Shown piece after piece: positions 50,579 to 57,463 of a stretch of 64,000 nucleotides of DNA. The DNA is taken from NCBI RefSeq assembly GCF_005671395.1, contig NZ_CP040428.1, positions 3,162,001-3,226,000 on the forward strand, in the 5' to 3' direction. Numbering within the stretch: position 1 is the first letter of the stretch; every line of letters starts with the position of its first letter. The stretch is from Jejubacter calystegiae (GTDB lineage: Bacteria; Pseudomonadota; Gammaproteobacteria; Enterobacterales; Enterobacteriaceae). Under the pieces are notes generated by a model. That model saw nothing but the letters and a program-made list of their open reading frames with translations, did not search any database and was not told the DNA's origin. Made by a program: the position numbers and the translations under genes.

Positions 50579-51219
50579 GCTATCAGCTGATTATGTGTGA
50601 TCCGCCGTGGCAATACGGTAACACCATCAGTAACGGCGCCGCCGAAAATCATTATCAGACCATGACGCTTGCAGAGATGAAGCGGCTTCCGGTGTGGTCG
50701 CTGGCCGCTGCCGATTCCGTTCTGGCGATGTGGTACACCGGCACCCACGTAGAAGAGGCAATCGAACTGGCTGAAGCGTGGGGTTTTCGGATTCGCACAA
50801 TGAAGGGGTTCACTTGGGTGAAGCTGAACCAGCGCGCCGGTGAACGGTTCGATAAGGCTTTGGCCGCTGGGGAACTGGTGGATTTTAACGATCTGCTGGA
50901 TATGCTGAACGCAGAAACACGCATGAACGGCGGCAACCACACCCGCGCAAACACCGAGGACGTCTTGATCGCCACCCGCGGCGCCGGGGTGGAGCGCGCC
51001 AGCGCATCGGTTAAACAGGTGGTTTATTCCTGCCTGGGTGAACACAGCGAAAAACCGCGGGAAGTCCGCAACCGGCTAGAACAGCTTTACGGGGATGTGT
51101 CCCGCATCGAGCTATTTGCTCGCACCGAGTGGCCCGGGTGGGACCGCTGGGGAAATGAGTGCAACAGTAGCGTCGATCTGCGGGTCGGCGAAGCGATTAA
51201 AAGAGAGGTGTCCGCATGA
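50575..51219 (+). CDS. MT-A70 family adenine methyltransferase
   Basis: 214 residues. The catalytic DPPW is at residues 8-11 (LIMCDPPWQYGN), followed by the MT-A70 core (AADSVLAMWYTGTHVEEAIE, KGFTWVKLNQ) and C-terminal SEKPREVRNRLEQLYGDVSR. It likely makes N6-methyladenine in DNA, which may protect phage DNA from restriction or act in regulation. GTG start, with GGAGGGG upstream, overlaps the stop of the YbcO-type gene. Confidence 0.85.
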   Translation: MSYQLIMCDPPWQYGNTISNGAAENHYQTMTLAEMKRLPVWSLAAADSVLAMWYTGTHVEEAIELAEAWGFRIRTMKGFTWVKLNQRAGERFDKALAAGELVDFNDLLDMLNAETRMNGGNHTRANTEDVLIATRGAGVERASASVKQVVYSCLGEHSEKPREVRNRLEQLYGDVSRIELFARTEWPGWDRWGNECNSSVDLRVGEAIKREVSA

Positions 51220-52016
51220 AAATTGAATCATCCCTGAAGCACTTTCACCCGCAGAGTATGCACATAAGTGACGCAGCTAAAGGCACCTCACCGGACAGAC
51301 TCACCGGCACCGATATCATGGCTGCACTGGGGGTGACCTGTTCCCGTGCCAGGGTCGGCCTGTCGATGTTTATGGGGAAGGCGGGGAGCCATACCGACGA
51401 ACAGCGGGCCATTCAGGCGCTGGCCCGTCACGCAATAGACCACGCACCGAAGAATGTACGCAAAGCAGCTGGTGGGCGACTGGGTGAATGTGCGCTTATC
51501 CTGGCCCGCTTCGCATTCTCTGAGTATTCCCGTTCGGCGGCCACATCGTCGGATTGTCCTGATTGCCGGGGGGCTGGCGTTATCCGGACGGAAGGGGAGA
51601 TTGTGAAGTATGCGGGTTATATCGGTATGGACGGAGAAGAGAAGATCAGCCCGGCGACCGCACAGGGGATTATCGAAAAGGTCTGTGTGACATGTCACGG
51701 GCGCGGGGTGATTTCTGCGCGCTGCCGGTGTGGTGGCTCCGGCCAGGTACTCGACAGGGAGGCGACTAAGACCCGGGGGGCGCCGGTGATAAAGGCGTGC
51801 GAGCGGTGCGGTGGGAAAGGTTTTAAATCAACCCCTTCTACAGCGGCCTACAAAGCAATTCTGAGCGTCGTTTCTGGTCTGCATGTCAGGACATGGACGC
51901 GCAACTGGAAGCCCTTCTACGAAGCACTGGTGGACTTATGCCATAAGGCAGAGCATAAGGCTGATGTCGAATTTCAGCAGGTGACCAGTTTTAGTGACGA
52001 TGCGAGCAAAATTTAG
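51216..52016 (+). CDS. late antiterminator Q-like protein
   Basis: 266 residues of the Q21/Q82-type antitermination family. A helical N-terminal half (TGTDIMAALGVTCSRARVGL) is followed by Cys-rich zinc-binding segments (CPDCRGAGVI, CVTCHGRGVISARCRCGGSG, CERCGGKGF). Acts at the late promoter just downstream so that polymerase passes the terminator at 52110. Overlaps the methyltransferase gene by 4 bases (ATGA). Confidence 0.85.
   Translation: MKIESSLKHFHPQSMHISDAAKGTSPDRLTGTDIMAALGVTCSRARVGLSMFMGKAGSHTDEQRAIQALARHAIDHAPKNVRKAAGGRLGECALILARFAFSEYSRSAATSSDCPDCRGAGVIRTEGEIVKYAGYIGMDGEEKISPATAQGIIEKVCVTCHGRGVISARCRCGGSGQVLDREATKTRGAPVIKACERCGGKGFKSTPSTAAYKAILSVVSGLHVRTWTRNWKPFYEALVDLCHKAEHKADVEFQQVTSFSDDASKI
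51687..51698. repeat. palindrome GTGACATGTCAC, copy 3
   Basis: Inside the Q-like gene in the codons for Val-Thr-Cys-His of its zinc cluster. Same 12 bp as the copies at 41468 and 48931. Confidence 0.9.
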
Positions 52017-52035
52017 CATTTTCACGACGAAAGAC

Positions 52036-52065
52036 TTGATTTTGTCCGAAGTTGTCCTGTATGCT
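52036..52065 (+). promoter_or_regulatory. probable late promoter pR'
   Basis: TTGATT (52036-52041), 18-bp spacer, TATGCT (52060-52065), directly behind the Q-like gene. The order Q, promoter, terminator within 120 bp is the usual late control region of lambdoid phages. A start near 52072 would give a transcript of about 60 nt ending at the next terminator when Q is absent. Confidence 0.7.
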
Positions 52066-52109
52066 TCTAATCATGGATTCGTGTGTCTGAATGATGCACA
52101 ACTCAGAAG

Positions 52110-52131
52110 CCCGCCTCCGAGCGGGTTTTTT
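52110..52131 (+). terminator. late terminator tR'
   Basis: CCCGC-CTCCGA-GCGGG followed by six T residues. It stops the short late transcript unless Q acts. Confidence 0.85.
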
Positions 52132-52252
52132 CATATCAGGCGAGCGCATTACTGATTATCCGTTACCGGTGGGTGGTTTGTTACCTTCGGTAGTGCGCTC
52201 CCCTGATACTAAAATTTCATACATCCGGGATTTTCCCGTATCTACATTTAAA

Positions 52253-52276
52253 GGCTGCCATCCGGTGGCCTTTTTT
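52253..52276 (+). terminator. second late-leader terminator
   Basis: GGCTGCC-ATCC-GGTGGCC (7-bp stem with two G-T pairs) followed by six T residues, 45 bp before the holin gene. A second stop that Q-modified polymerase must pass. Confidence 0.75.
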
Positions 52277-52320
52277 ATTTCACTTCGCACAGCACCCCGA
52301 CAACCGCCGGAGGTGACTCT

Positions 52321-52650
52321 ATGAACCACGACCACGGAATCGTTGAACAAACCATGAAATGGCTGGCTGTTTACCTGCCGTCGGTTTATGCCGGATTAAC
52401 GGCGCTGGGGATTTCTGCGCTGATTGATATCCGGGCAGGTAAACCCAGGCTGTACACGGCGACCGGCGCCCTGATATGTGGCCTGTTCGCGCTGGCCATT
52501 TCCGCAATGCTGGAATATTTCGGCCTGCCGGCCAATTCAGGCGCGTTTGTTGGCGCGCTGGTGGGCTTCGTTGGTGCTGACCGGCTCCGGGATATTGCTC
52601 TGGCTGTGATTACCCGCAAGACAGGAACTGATATCGATGAACGTAAGTGA
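52321..52650 (+). CDS. phage holin
   Basis: 109 residues with three hydrophobic segments (WLAVYLPSVYAGLTALGISA, LICGLFALAISAMLEYFGL, AFVGALVGFVG) and a charged C-terminus, as in class I holins of the lambda S/HP1 type. It sets the time of lysis by opening the inner membrane for the endolysin. CCGGAGG precedes its start; the end overlaps the endolysin gene by 14 bases. Confidence 0.85.
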   Translation: MNHDHGIVEQTMKWLAVYLPSVYAGLTALGISALIDIRAGKPRLYTATGALICGLFALAISAMLEYFGLPANSGAFVGALVGFVGADRLRDIALAVITRKTGTDIDERK

Positions 52651-53062
52651 AAACGGACTGGCGCTGATTAAGCGCTTTGAGGGGTGCCGGCTGTCTGCGT
52701 ATCAGGACAGTGTTGGCGCCTGGACTATTGGCTACGGACACACCGACGGTGTTCAGCCTGGCGACAAAATCAGCCAGGAGGAAGCGGATCGGTTGCTGAC
52801 AGAGGACGCAGCAGCATTTGGCGAGGAAGTGATGATTCTGGTGACGGTGCCATTGAACCAGAATCAGTTCGATGCGCTGGTGTCATTCACCTACAACCTG
52901 GGCGCGAATAACCTGAAATCCTCCACGCTGCTACGCCGCCTGAACGAGGGGAATTACCGTGCCGCCGCCGACCAGTTCACTCGCTGGGTATTTGCAAACA
53001 ACAGGTATCTACCCGGGCTGAAGGTGAGGCGGGAAGCTGAGCGCGACCTGTTTTTGTCGTGA
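52637..53062 (+). CDS. endolysin, GH24 lysozyme
   Basis: 141 residues of the T4/P22-type muramidase family. The catalytic triad Glu15, Asp24 and Thr30 shows the standard E-8-D-5-T spacing (FEGCRLSAYQDSVGAWTIGY). There is no signal peptide or signal-anchor, so it depends on the holin to reach peptidoglycan. Confidence 0.95.
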   Translation: MNVSENGLALIKRFEGCRLSAYQDSVGAWTIGYGHTDGVQPGDKISQEEADRLLTEDAAAFGEEVMILVTVPLNQNQFDALVSFTYNLGANNLKSSTLLRRLNEGNYRAAADQFTRWVFANNRYLPGLKVRREAERDLFLS

Positions 53063-53583
53063 CCAGCCTGTTATCCCGTTACTGGCGCCCGCTGGTGGCG
53101 CTGGTTCTCCTGCTGGTGGCGTGCTGGAGCGTGTGGCGGTCTGGCTATCATGCTGCGGATAGCGAATGGTCACAGCGCTGGACAGAAAGAGACGCGGCAG
53201 ACGCGGCAGACGCCAGGGCGCTGGCCCAGCAGCAGGCCGCAGCGCGGGCCGAGGAGCAGCGGCGCCAGTCGGCGATAACGAGGATTACCCAGAATGCTCA
53301 ACAGCAAATTTCTGCGGCGCGGGCTGATGCTGTCAGTGCTCGCGCTGCTTCTGACCGCCTGCAGCGGACGATCGACCAACTGCGGCACGGCGACAATCGA
53401 ACCAGCGGCAATTCCGACACTACCAGTGGAGGCCAGGCAACAGCCCGTCAGTGCTCTGTGCTCGCCGACGTGCTCTCAGAGTCTGTCGAACGCAATCGAC
53501 AACTGGCGGCAGAGGCTGACCGAAGCCGGGCAGCAGGCCAGGCCTGTGAACGAATCTACGACGCAGTGAGGGGAAGGCGATGA
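53059..53583 (+). CDS. i-spanin Rz (DUF2514)
   Basis: 174 residues: a single N-terminal membrane anchor (LVALVLLLVACWSVW) and a periplasmic coiled coil (about residues 45-115). The inner-membrane part of the spanin complex that joins inner and outer membranes in the last step of lysis. GTG start overlaps the endolysin stop codon (GTGA). Rz1 is nested in another frame. Confidence 0.88.
   Translation: MTSLLSRYWRPLVALVLLLVACWSVWRSGYHAADSEWSQRWTERDAADAADARALAQQQAAARAEEQRRQSAITRITQNAQQQISAARADAVSARAASDRLQRTIDQLRHGDNRTSGNSDTTSGGQATARQCSVLADVLSESVERNRQLAAEADRSRAAGQACERIYDAVRGRR
53294..53569 (+). CDS. o-spanin Rz1, nested within Rz
   Basis: 91 residues in a different frame wholly inside Rz. A lipoprotein signal (MLNSKFLRRGLMLSVLALLL followed by TAC) gives lipobox LLTAC with cleavage before Cys and a Ser at +2 for outer-membrane sorting. 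It is longer than lambda Rz1 and less proline-rich than typical. Confidence 0.85.
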   Translation: MLNSKFLRRGLMLSVLALLLTACSGRSTNCGTATIEPAAIPTLPVEARQQPVSALCSPTCSQSLSNAIDNWRQRLTEAGQQARPVNESTTQ

Positions 53584-54554
53584 GGGGTCTCTACGTCCCG
53601 GGCGCCCCGGTGCTCGGAAATATTGAATCGGGGAACGGCTCCGGCGGCGCTGATTTGAGCGACATTGATTTAACGTCACAGTCGCTCGACAGTCGAATTA
53701 AATATCAGTGTGCGAGTTCTCACGCATATTATGCAGCTGACGGTACTATACAGTTCGCAGAGCCTGATGTGTGGCCGCTCGAATACAGAGACGGCGTAGT
53801 AGTCGGCAGGCATGAGCCAGAGCGGCAGACTACAAATTTACTCACGCATGCTACGAATTTTGGGGAGTGGCGAGCTGCAAATTCATCGGTTACTAATAGT
53901 GATGAGATGCTATTCGCAAATGAACATGCACAGTTTGTTACCGCAACAGCTACAGCGACATACACTCGCGTTTACCAGACACCGACACTGGCCGATGGCG
54001 ATTGCGTTTTTACACTCTACGTTAAACCTGGAACCACCAACTATTTACACGCCACGCTGGAAGATTCAACTCGGCAGAACTCATCGCATTTTTACGCTGA
54101 CCTGGTGACGCTGACCGGGGGGATTGTGACGGCTGTCGGAAACCTGCCCGTAACAGTGTCGGTGAAAAAATTGGACACAGGCTGGTTCATCGTTACAGCA
54201 ACGGCAACGATGCCGCTGACGTCACCGTATTACGTTTATTTCGGTGCGGCTAATGCACCCAAAACCGTTGCTGCAACAGCAGGTGACTCCATCATTGTGG
54301 GGTTCACTCAAATTGAACAGGGTGCAGTACAAACGTCACCGATTGTTACCCAGGGCGCAGCCGGAACGCGTGCGGCAGCGTTCGCCAGTGTGCGTATTTA
54401 TCCCGGCCTGACAGGATTGCGAATCAGCTATAGCGACGGCAACACCGATATCGTGCGACTGGATGGGCAGGCGGACGACTGGTATCAGCTCCCGGCGTCC
54501 ACCAGCAGTTGGGGTGAGCGCTACATACAGCGAATCAGCTATTTCAAGGAGTAA
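53580..54554 (+). CDS. phage head-spike/fibre-like protein
   Basis: 324 residues, overlaps Rz by 4 bases (ATGA). Beta-rich; TNLLTHATNFGEWRAANSSV and the middle jelly-roll-like part (YTRVYQTPTLADGDCVFTLY, FTQIEQGAVQTSPIVTQGAA) match the phage head-spike fibre type found in several phages, a carbohydrate-binding-like fold. The C-terminus (LDGQADDWYQLPASTSSWGE) is like that of fibre proteins that wrap a chain end. Likely a virion surface decoration or receptor-binding part. Confidence 0.65.
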   Translation: MRGLYVPGAPVLGNIESGNGSGGADLSDIDLTSQSLDSRIKYQCASSHAYYAADGTIQFAEPDVWPLEYRDGVVVGRHEPERQTTNLLTHATNFGEWRAANSSVTNSDEMLFANEHAQFVTATATATYTRVYQTPTLADGDCVFTLYVKPGTTNYLHATLEDSTRQNSSHFYADLVTLTGGIVTAVGNLPVTVSVKKLDTGWFIVTATATMPLTSPYYVYFGAANAPKTVAATAGDSIIVGFTQIEQGAVQTSPIVTQGAAGTRAAAFASVRIYPGLTGLRISYSDGNTDIVRLDGQADDWYQLPASTSSWGERYIQRISYFKE

Positions 54555-54558
54555 GGCA

Positions 54559-54837
54559 GTGAAATATTTAGTATTACCTGATGAGGCTACAGCCAAATCC
54601 GCTACCGGCTGGTGGTCTAAAAAATCCGGATGGGTGGCGCCCACGCCAGAGCTACAAATTGCTGTTCGTGTCGTGCTCTATAACGACGATGGCGTTTACG
54701 ATGAGACTACGGGCGACTGCATCACACCGCCGACGCAGCGCCCTGGGTTTCACGTTGACGTCATTTATGGCGAGATTCCGCAGGCGGCACAGCGGTACAT
54801 CGTTGTGCCTGATGAGCCCGATTTTGTTTTAGCGTGA
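54559..54837 (+). CDS. hypothetical phage protein (92 aa)
   Basis: GTG 54559 follows AAGGAG at 7 nt. Reads MKYLVLPDEATAKSATGWWS at the start and ends PQAAQRYIVVPDEPDFVLA; probably a compact beta protein. No family recognised. Between the spike-like gene and a 77-aa gene. Confidence 0.6.
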   Translation: MKYLVLPDEATAKSATGWWSKKSGWVAPTPELQIAVRVVLYNDDGVYDETTGDCITPPTQRPGFHVDVIYGEIPQAAQRYIVVPDEPDFVLA

Positions 54838-54845
54838 GGTGATAT

Positions 54846-55079
54846 GTGGCAACGACAGCAATAACATTAACAGAGGACTGGCAGTTGGTAGCAGACAGCA
54901 GCAGTAGCGGATTAATCCAGGTGCTGTCCGGTATCGCGTATCTGTGTTCGAGCGACAGCACACCGACACCCGAACAGCCAGCTCACCCACGAACCGGCGA
55001 CATCAATTTCGATGGGATCAATGTTTACGGTAGGGCAGGAAAACAGCCTGCTACCATCATTGTGACCACCAGTAATTGA
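54846..55079 (+). CDS. hypothetical phage protein (77 aa)
   Basis: GTG 54846 follows GAGGTG. Contains WQLVADSSSSGLIQVLSGIA and a C-terminal beta-strand-like end (ATIIVTTSN). Possibly a small virion component, judged by place and composition only. Its stop codon lies within the stem-loop at 55077-55119. Confidence 0.55.
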   Translation: MATTAITLTEDWQLVADSSSSGLIQVLSGIAYLCSSDSTPTPEQPAHPRTGDINFDGINVYGRAGKQPATIIVTTSN

Positions 55080-55119
55080 CATTACAGAAGCTCTTCCTTG
55101 AGGGGCTTCGATAATGTCA
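55077..55119. other. 43-nt stem-loop before the terminase genes
   Basis: Outer arms TGACATTA / TAATGTCA (8 bp), 2-nt symmetric bulges, and inner arms GAAGCTC / GGGCTTC (one G-T pair) with an 8-9-nt loop. It is not followed by a T-tract, so it is not a standard terminator. It stands 20 bp before the small terminase gene. Confidence 0.75.
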
Positions 55120-55138
55120 CAAACAAAGGATCATTATC

Positions 55139-55927
55139 ATGGCAAAACCGGACTGGGAGGCCATTGAGTCGGCTTACCGGGCCGGGGTATTGAGCCTCCG
55201 TGAAATTGGCGCCCAGTATGGTATTACAGAAGGGGCTATCAGGAAGAGAGCCAAGAAGCTGGAATGGGTACGCAAAGGCGGTACGCAGGTACGCAGAAAA
55301 GGTACGCAAAAGAAAAACGCGTGTACCACAGATAACCTCACCTCCTCTGGAAATTCGCAAAAGCGAACACAGCCAGAAGACGGACACCCCGCAGATACGA
55401 AACCGATTCGTGGTTCGCGTACTGCGCCGCCAGTAAATCCGTTCCAGCCTGGAAATCAACACGCTCTTAAACACGGTGGCTACGCCCGACGCCTCCTACT
55501 GAAAGATGAAGTTATCGAAGACGCCAGAGCGCTGACGCTGGAGGATGAACTCTTCCGCCTTCGGGCGAGTAACCTGGTGGCTTCGGAAAACATCGGGCGC
55601 TGGATAACTTTGCTGGAAGACGCAGAGGGCGACCAACAGCGCAAGGTTCTGATGGATAACATTAGCGCCGCAGAAAAGGCCATGATGCGTAACACGGTGC
55701 GTATTGAATCTATCGTAGGAACGCTGGCCACGGTCGGGAAAATATTTGCTGACACCGACTACCGTAAAGCCGCCACTGAAAAAGTGTCGCTGGAGGCTGA
55801 TCGCTTGCGCCGCGATGCTGGTATTGATGATGGTAATGGAGAGCGTGACCTCAATGACTTCTACGCTGACATCCAGGCCGACCCTGAATCCGGTTCTGAG
55901 AAACTTCTGGACGACACAGGCGCGTAA
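55139..55927 (+). CDS. terminase small subunit
   Basis: 262 residues. N-terminal helix-turn-helix (YRAGVLSLREIGAQYGITEG, AIRKRAKK) that should bind the packaging site, a basic unstructured linker (about 45-105) with GNQHALKHGGYARR, and a helical C-terminal part for oligomerisation and large-subunit contact. Its 3' end overlaps the large subunit gene by 74 bases. Confidence 0.85.
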   Translation: MAKPDWEAIESAYRAGVLSLREIGAQYGITEGAIRKRAKKLEWVRKGGTQVRRKGTQKKNACTTDNLTSSGNSQKRTQPEDGHPADTKPIRGSRTAPPVNPFQPGNQHALKHGGYARRLLLKDEVIEDARALTLEDELFRLRASNLVASENIGRWITLLEDAEGDQQRKVLMDNISAAEKAMMRNTVRIESIVGTLATVGKIFADTDYRKAATEKVSLEADRLRRDAGIDDGNGERDLNDFYADIQADPESGSEKLLDDTGA

Positions 55928-57254
55928 CAAGGTGCTTTTTGGCGGCCGGTCATCATCGAAATCCTGGGATGCTGCCGGTTTTGCGATATTCCTGGCGAAT
56001 AAATACAGCCTGCGCTTTTGCTGCGCCCGACAGATTCAGAACAAAATTGAGGAGTCGGTTTACACGCTGCTCAAAATCCAGATTGACCGATTTGGCCTGC
56101 GCCACAGATTCCGCATCCTGAATAACAAAATTATTAACCGGGTTACCGGCTCTGAGTTCGTTTTTTACGGCCTCTGGCGAAATATCGAAGAGATAAAGTC
56201 GCTGGAGGGGATCAGCGTGCTGTGGCTGGAAGAAGCGCACGCCCTGACTGAATATCAGTGGAAGATTCTGGAGCCGACGATCCGTAAATCCGGTTCTGAA
56301 TGCTGGTTTATATTTAACCCTGGGCTGGTCACTGATTTTGTGTGGCGAAACTTCGTTGTTGACCCACCAGAAGACACGCTGATCCGCAAAATCAATTACG
56401 ACGAAAACCCCTTCCTGTCTGACACTATGTTGAAAGTTATCGACGCTGCCCGGCGCCGAGACCCTGACGGTTTTAAGCATGTCTACGAGGGAGTTCCTGA
56501 GTCTGACGATGATGCGGCCATTATCAAGCTGTCGTGGATAGAGGCGGCGGTCGATGCGCATAAGGTTCTGAACTTCGATCCCAGTGGTCGTAAGCGAGTG
56601 GGCTTTGACGTTGCTGATAGCGGAGCCGATAAGTGCGCCAACGTCTATCGTCACGGCTCTGTTATCTACTGGGCCGATGAATGGAAAGCGAAAGAAGATG
56701 AGCTGCTGAAAAGCTGCCAGCGCACATATCAGGCTGCCCTGGAACGCAATGCTGATATCGTCTACGACTCGATTGGCGTCGGTGCCTCTGCAGGTGCCAA
56801 ATTCTCGGAGATTAACGAGGATCGGCGAAGTGAGAATGCTTACTCCAGCAGAGTGAATTATCAGCGGTTCAATGCTGGTGCTGGTGTCCATGAGCCGGAT
56901 GGAGAATATAACGGCATTCCGAACAAAGATTTTTTCGCAAACCTGAAGGCCCAGGCGTGGTGGCTGGTGGCCGATCGTTTCCGCAACACCTTCAATGCCA
57001 TTAATAACGGTGAACAGTATGAAGTTGATGAGCTGATCAGCATTGATTCAGCATGCCCGCTACTGGAAAAACTTAAGCTGGAGTTGACCACACCACATCG
57101 CGACTTTGATCGTAATGGCCGTGTAATGGTGGAGAGTAAAAAAGACCTGGCCAAGCGTGATGTTCCATCGCCGAACGTAGCCGATGCTTTCATCATGGCA
57201 TTCGCTCCGACAGACTCCTCTCTGGATGCCTGGGCTGCGTTGGGGCGGGAATAG
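55854..57254 (+). CDS. terminase large subunit
   Basis: 466 residues from ATG 55854. ATPase: Walker A FGGRSSSKSWDAAGFA, Walker B ISVLWLEEAHALTE. Nuclease: acidic residues in KRVGFDVADSGADKCA, DIVYDSIGVGAS and PSPNVADAFIMAF. It cuts concatemers and pumps DNA into the prohead. GGAGAG lies upstream; a GTG at 55845 is an alternative start. Confidence 0.93.
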   Translation: MTSTLTSRPTLNPVLRNFWTTQARNKVLFGGRSSSKSWDAAGFAIFLANKYSLRFCCARQIQNKIEESVYTLLKIQIDRFGLRHRFRILNNKIINRVTGSEFVFYGLWRNIEEIKSLEGISVLWLEEAHALTEYQWKILEPTIRKSGSECWFIFNPGLVTDFVWRNFVVDPPEDTLIRKINYDENPFLSDTMLKVIDAARRRDPDGFKHVYEGVPESDDDAAIIKLSWIEAAVDAHKVLNFDPSGRKRVGFDVADSGADKCANVYRHGSVIYWADEWKAKEDELLKSCQRTYQAALERNADIVYDSIGVGASAGAKFSEINEDRRSENAYSSRVNYQRFNAGAGVHEPDGEYNGIPNKDFFANLKAQAWWLVADRFRNTFNAINNGEQYEVDELISIDSACPLLEKLKLELTTPHRDFDRNGRVMVESKKDLAKRDVPSPNVADAFIMAFAPTDSSLDAWAALGRE

Positions 57255-57463
57255 AAAACTGCTGAAAACAGGCGCTTCAACGAGAAAATGCGCTATGCAC
57301 TTTTCGTCCCGTTTTATGCATGGTTTATTCACCCATTTTTCCTCACTTTACCAATCAAAATAGCCGCTTCGCCGGATAATCCCGGCGAGTGCTCTCACCG
57401 TGGTGCGGGTAACGTCCATTATGTTAAATCGCGCCCTTTTTATGAAAATTTAACGGGGGGACA
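57255..57463. other. spacer between terminase and portal genes
   Basis: An AT-rich 209-bp spacer, long for this tightly packed region. It contains a perfect 6-bp stem CGCCGG-ATAATC-CCGGCG at 57370-57387 without a T-tract. I see no promoter or gene in it that I trust. Confidence 0.5.

Noticed and set aside
41468-51698. GTGACATGTCAC copies as MatP (matS) sites
   Set aside because: matS is 13 bp with a three-base centre; the 12-bp copies have half-sites one base closer, which changes the spacing MatP needs.
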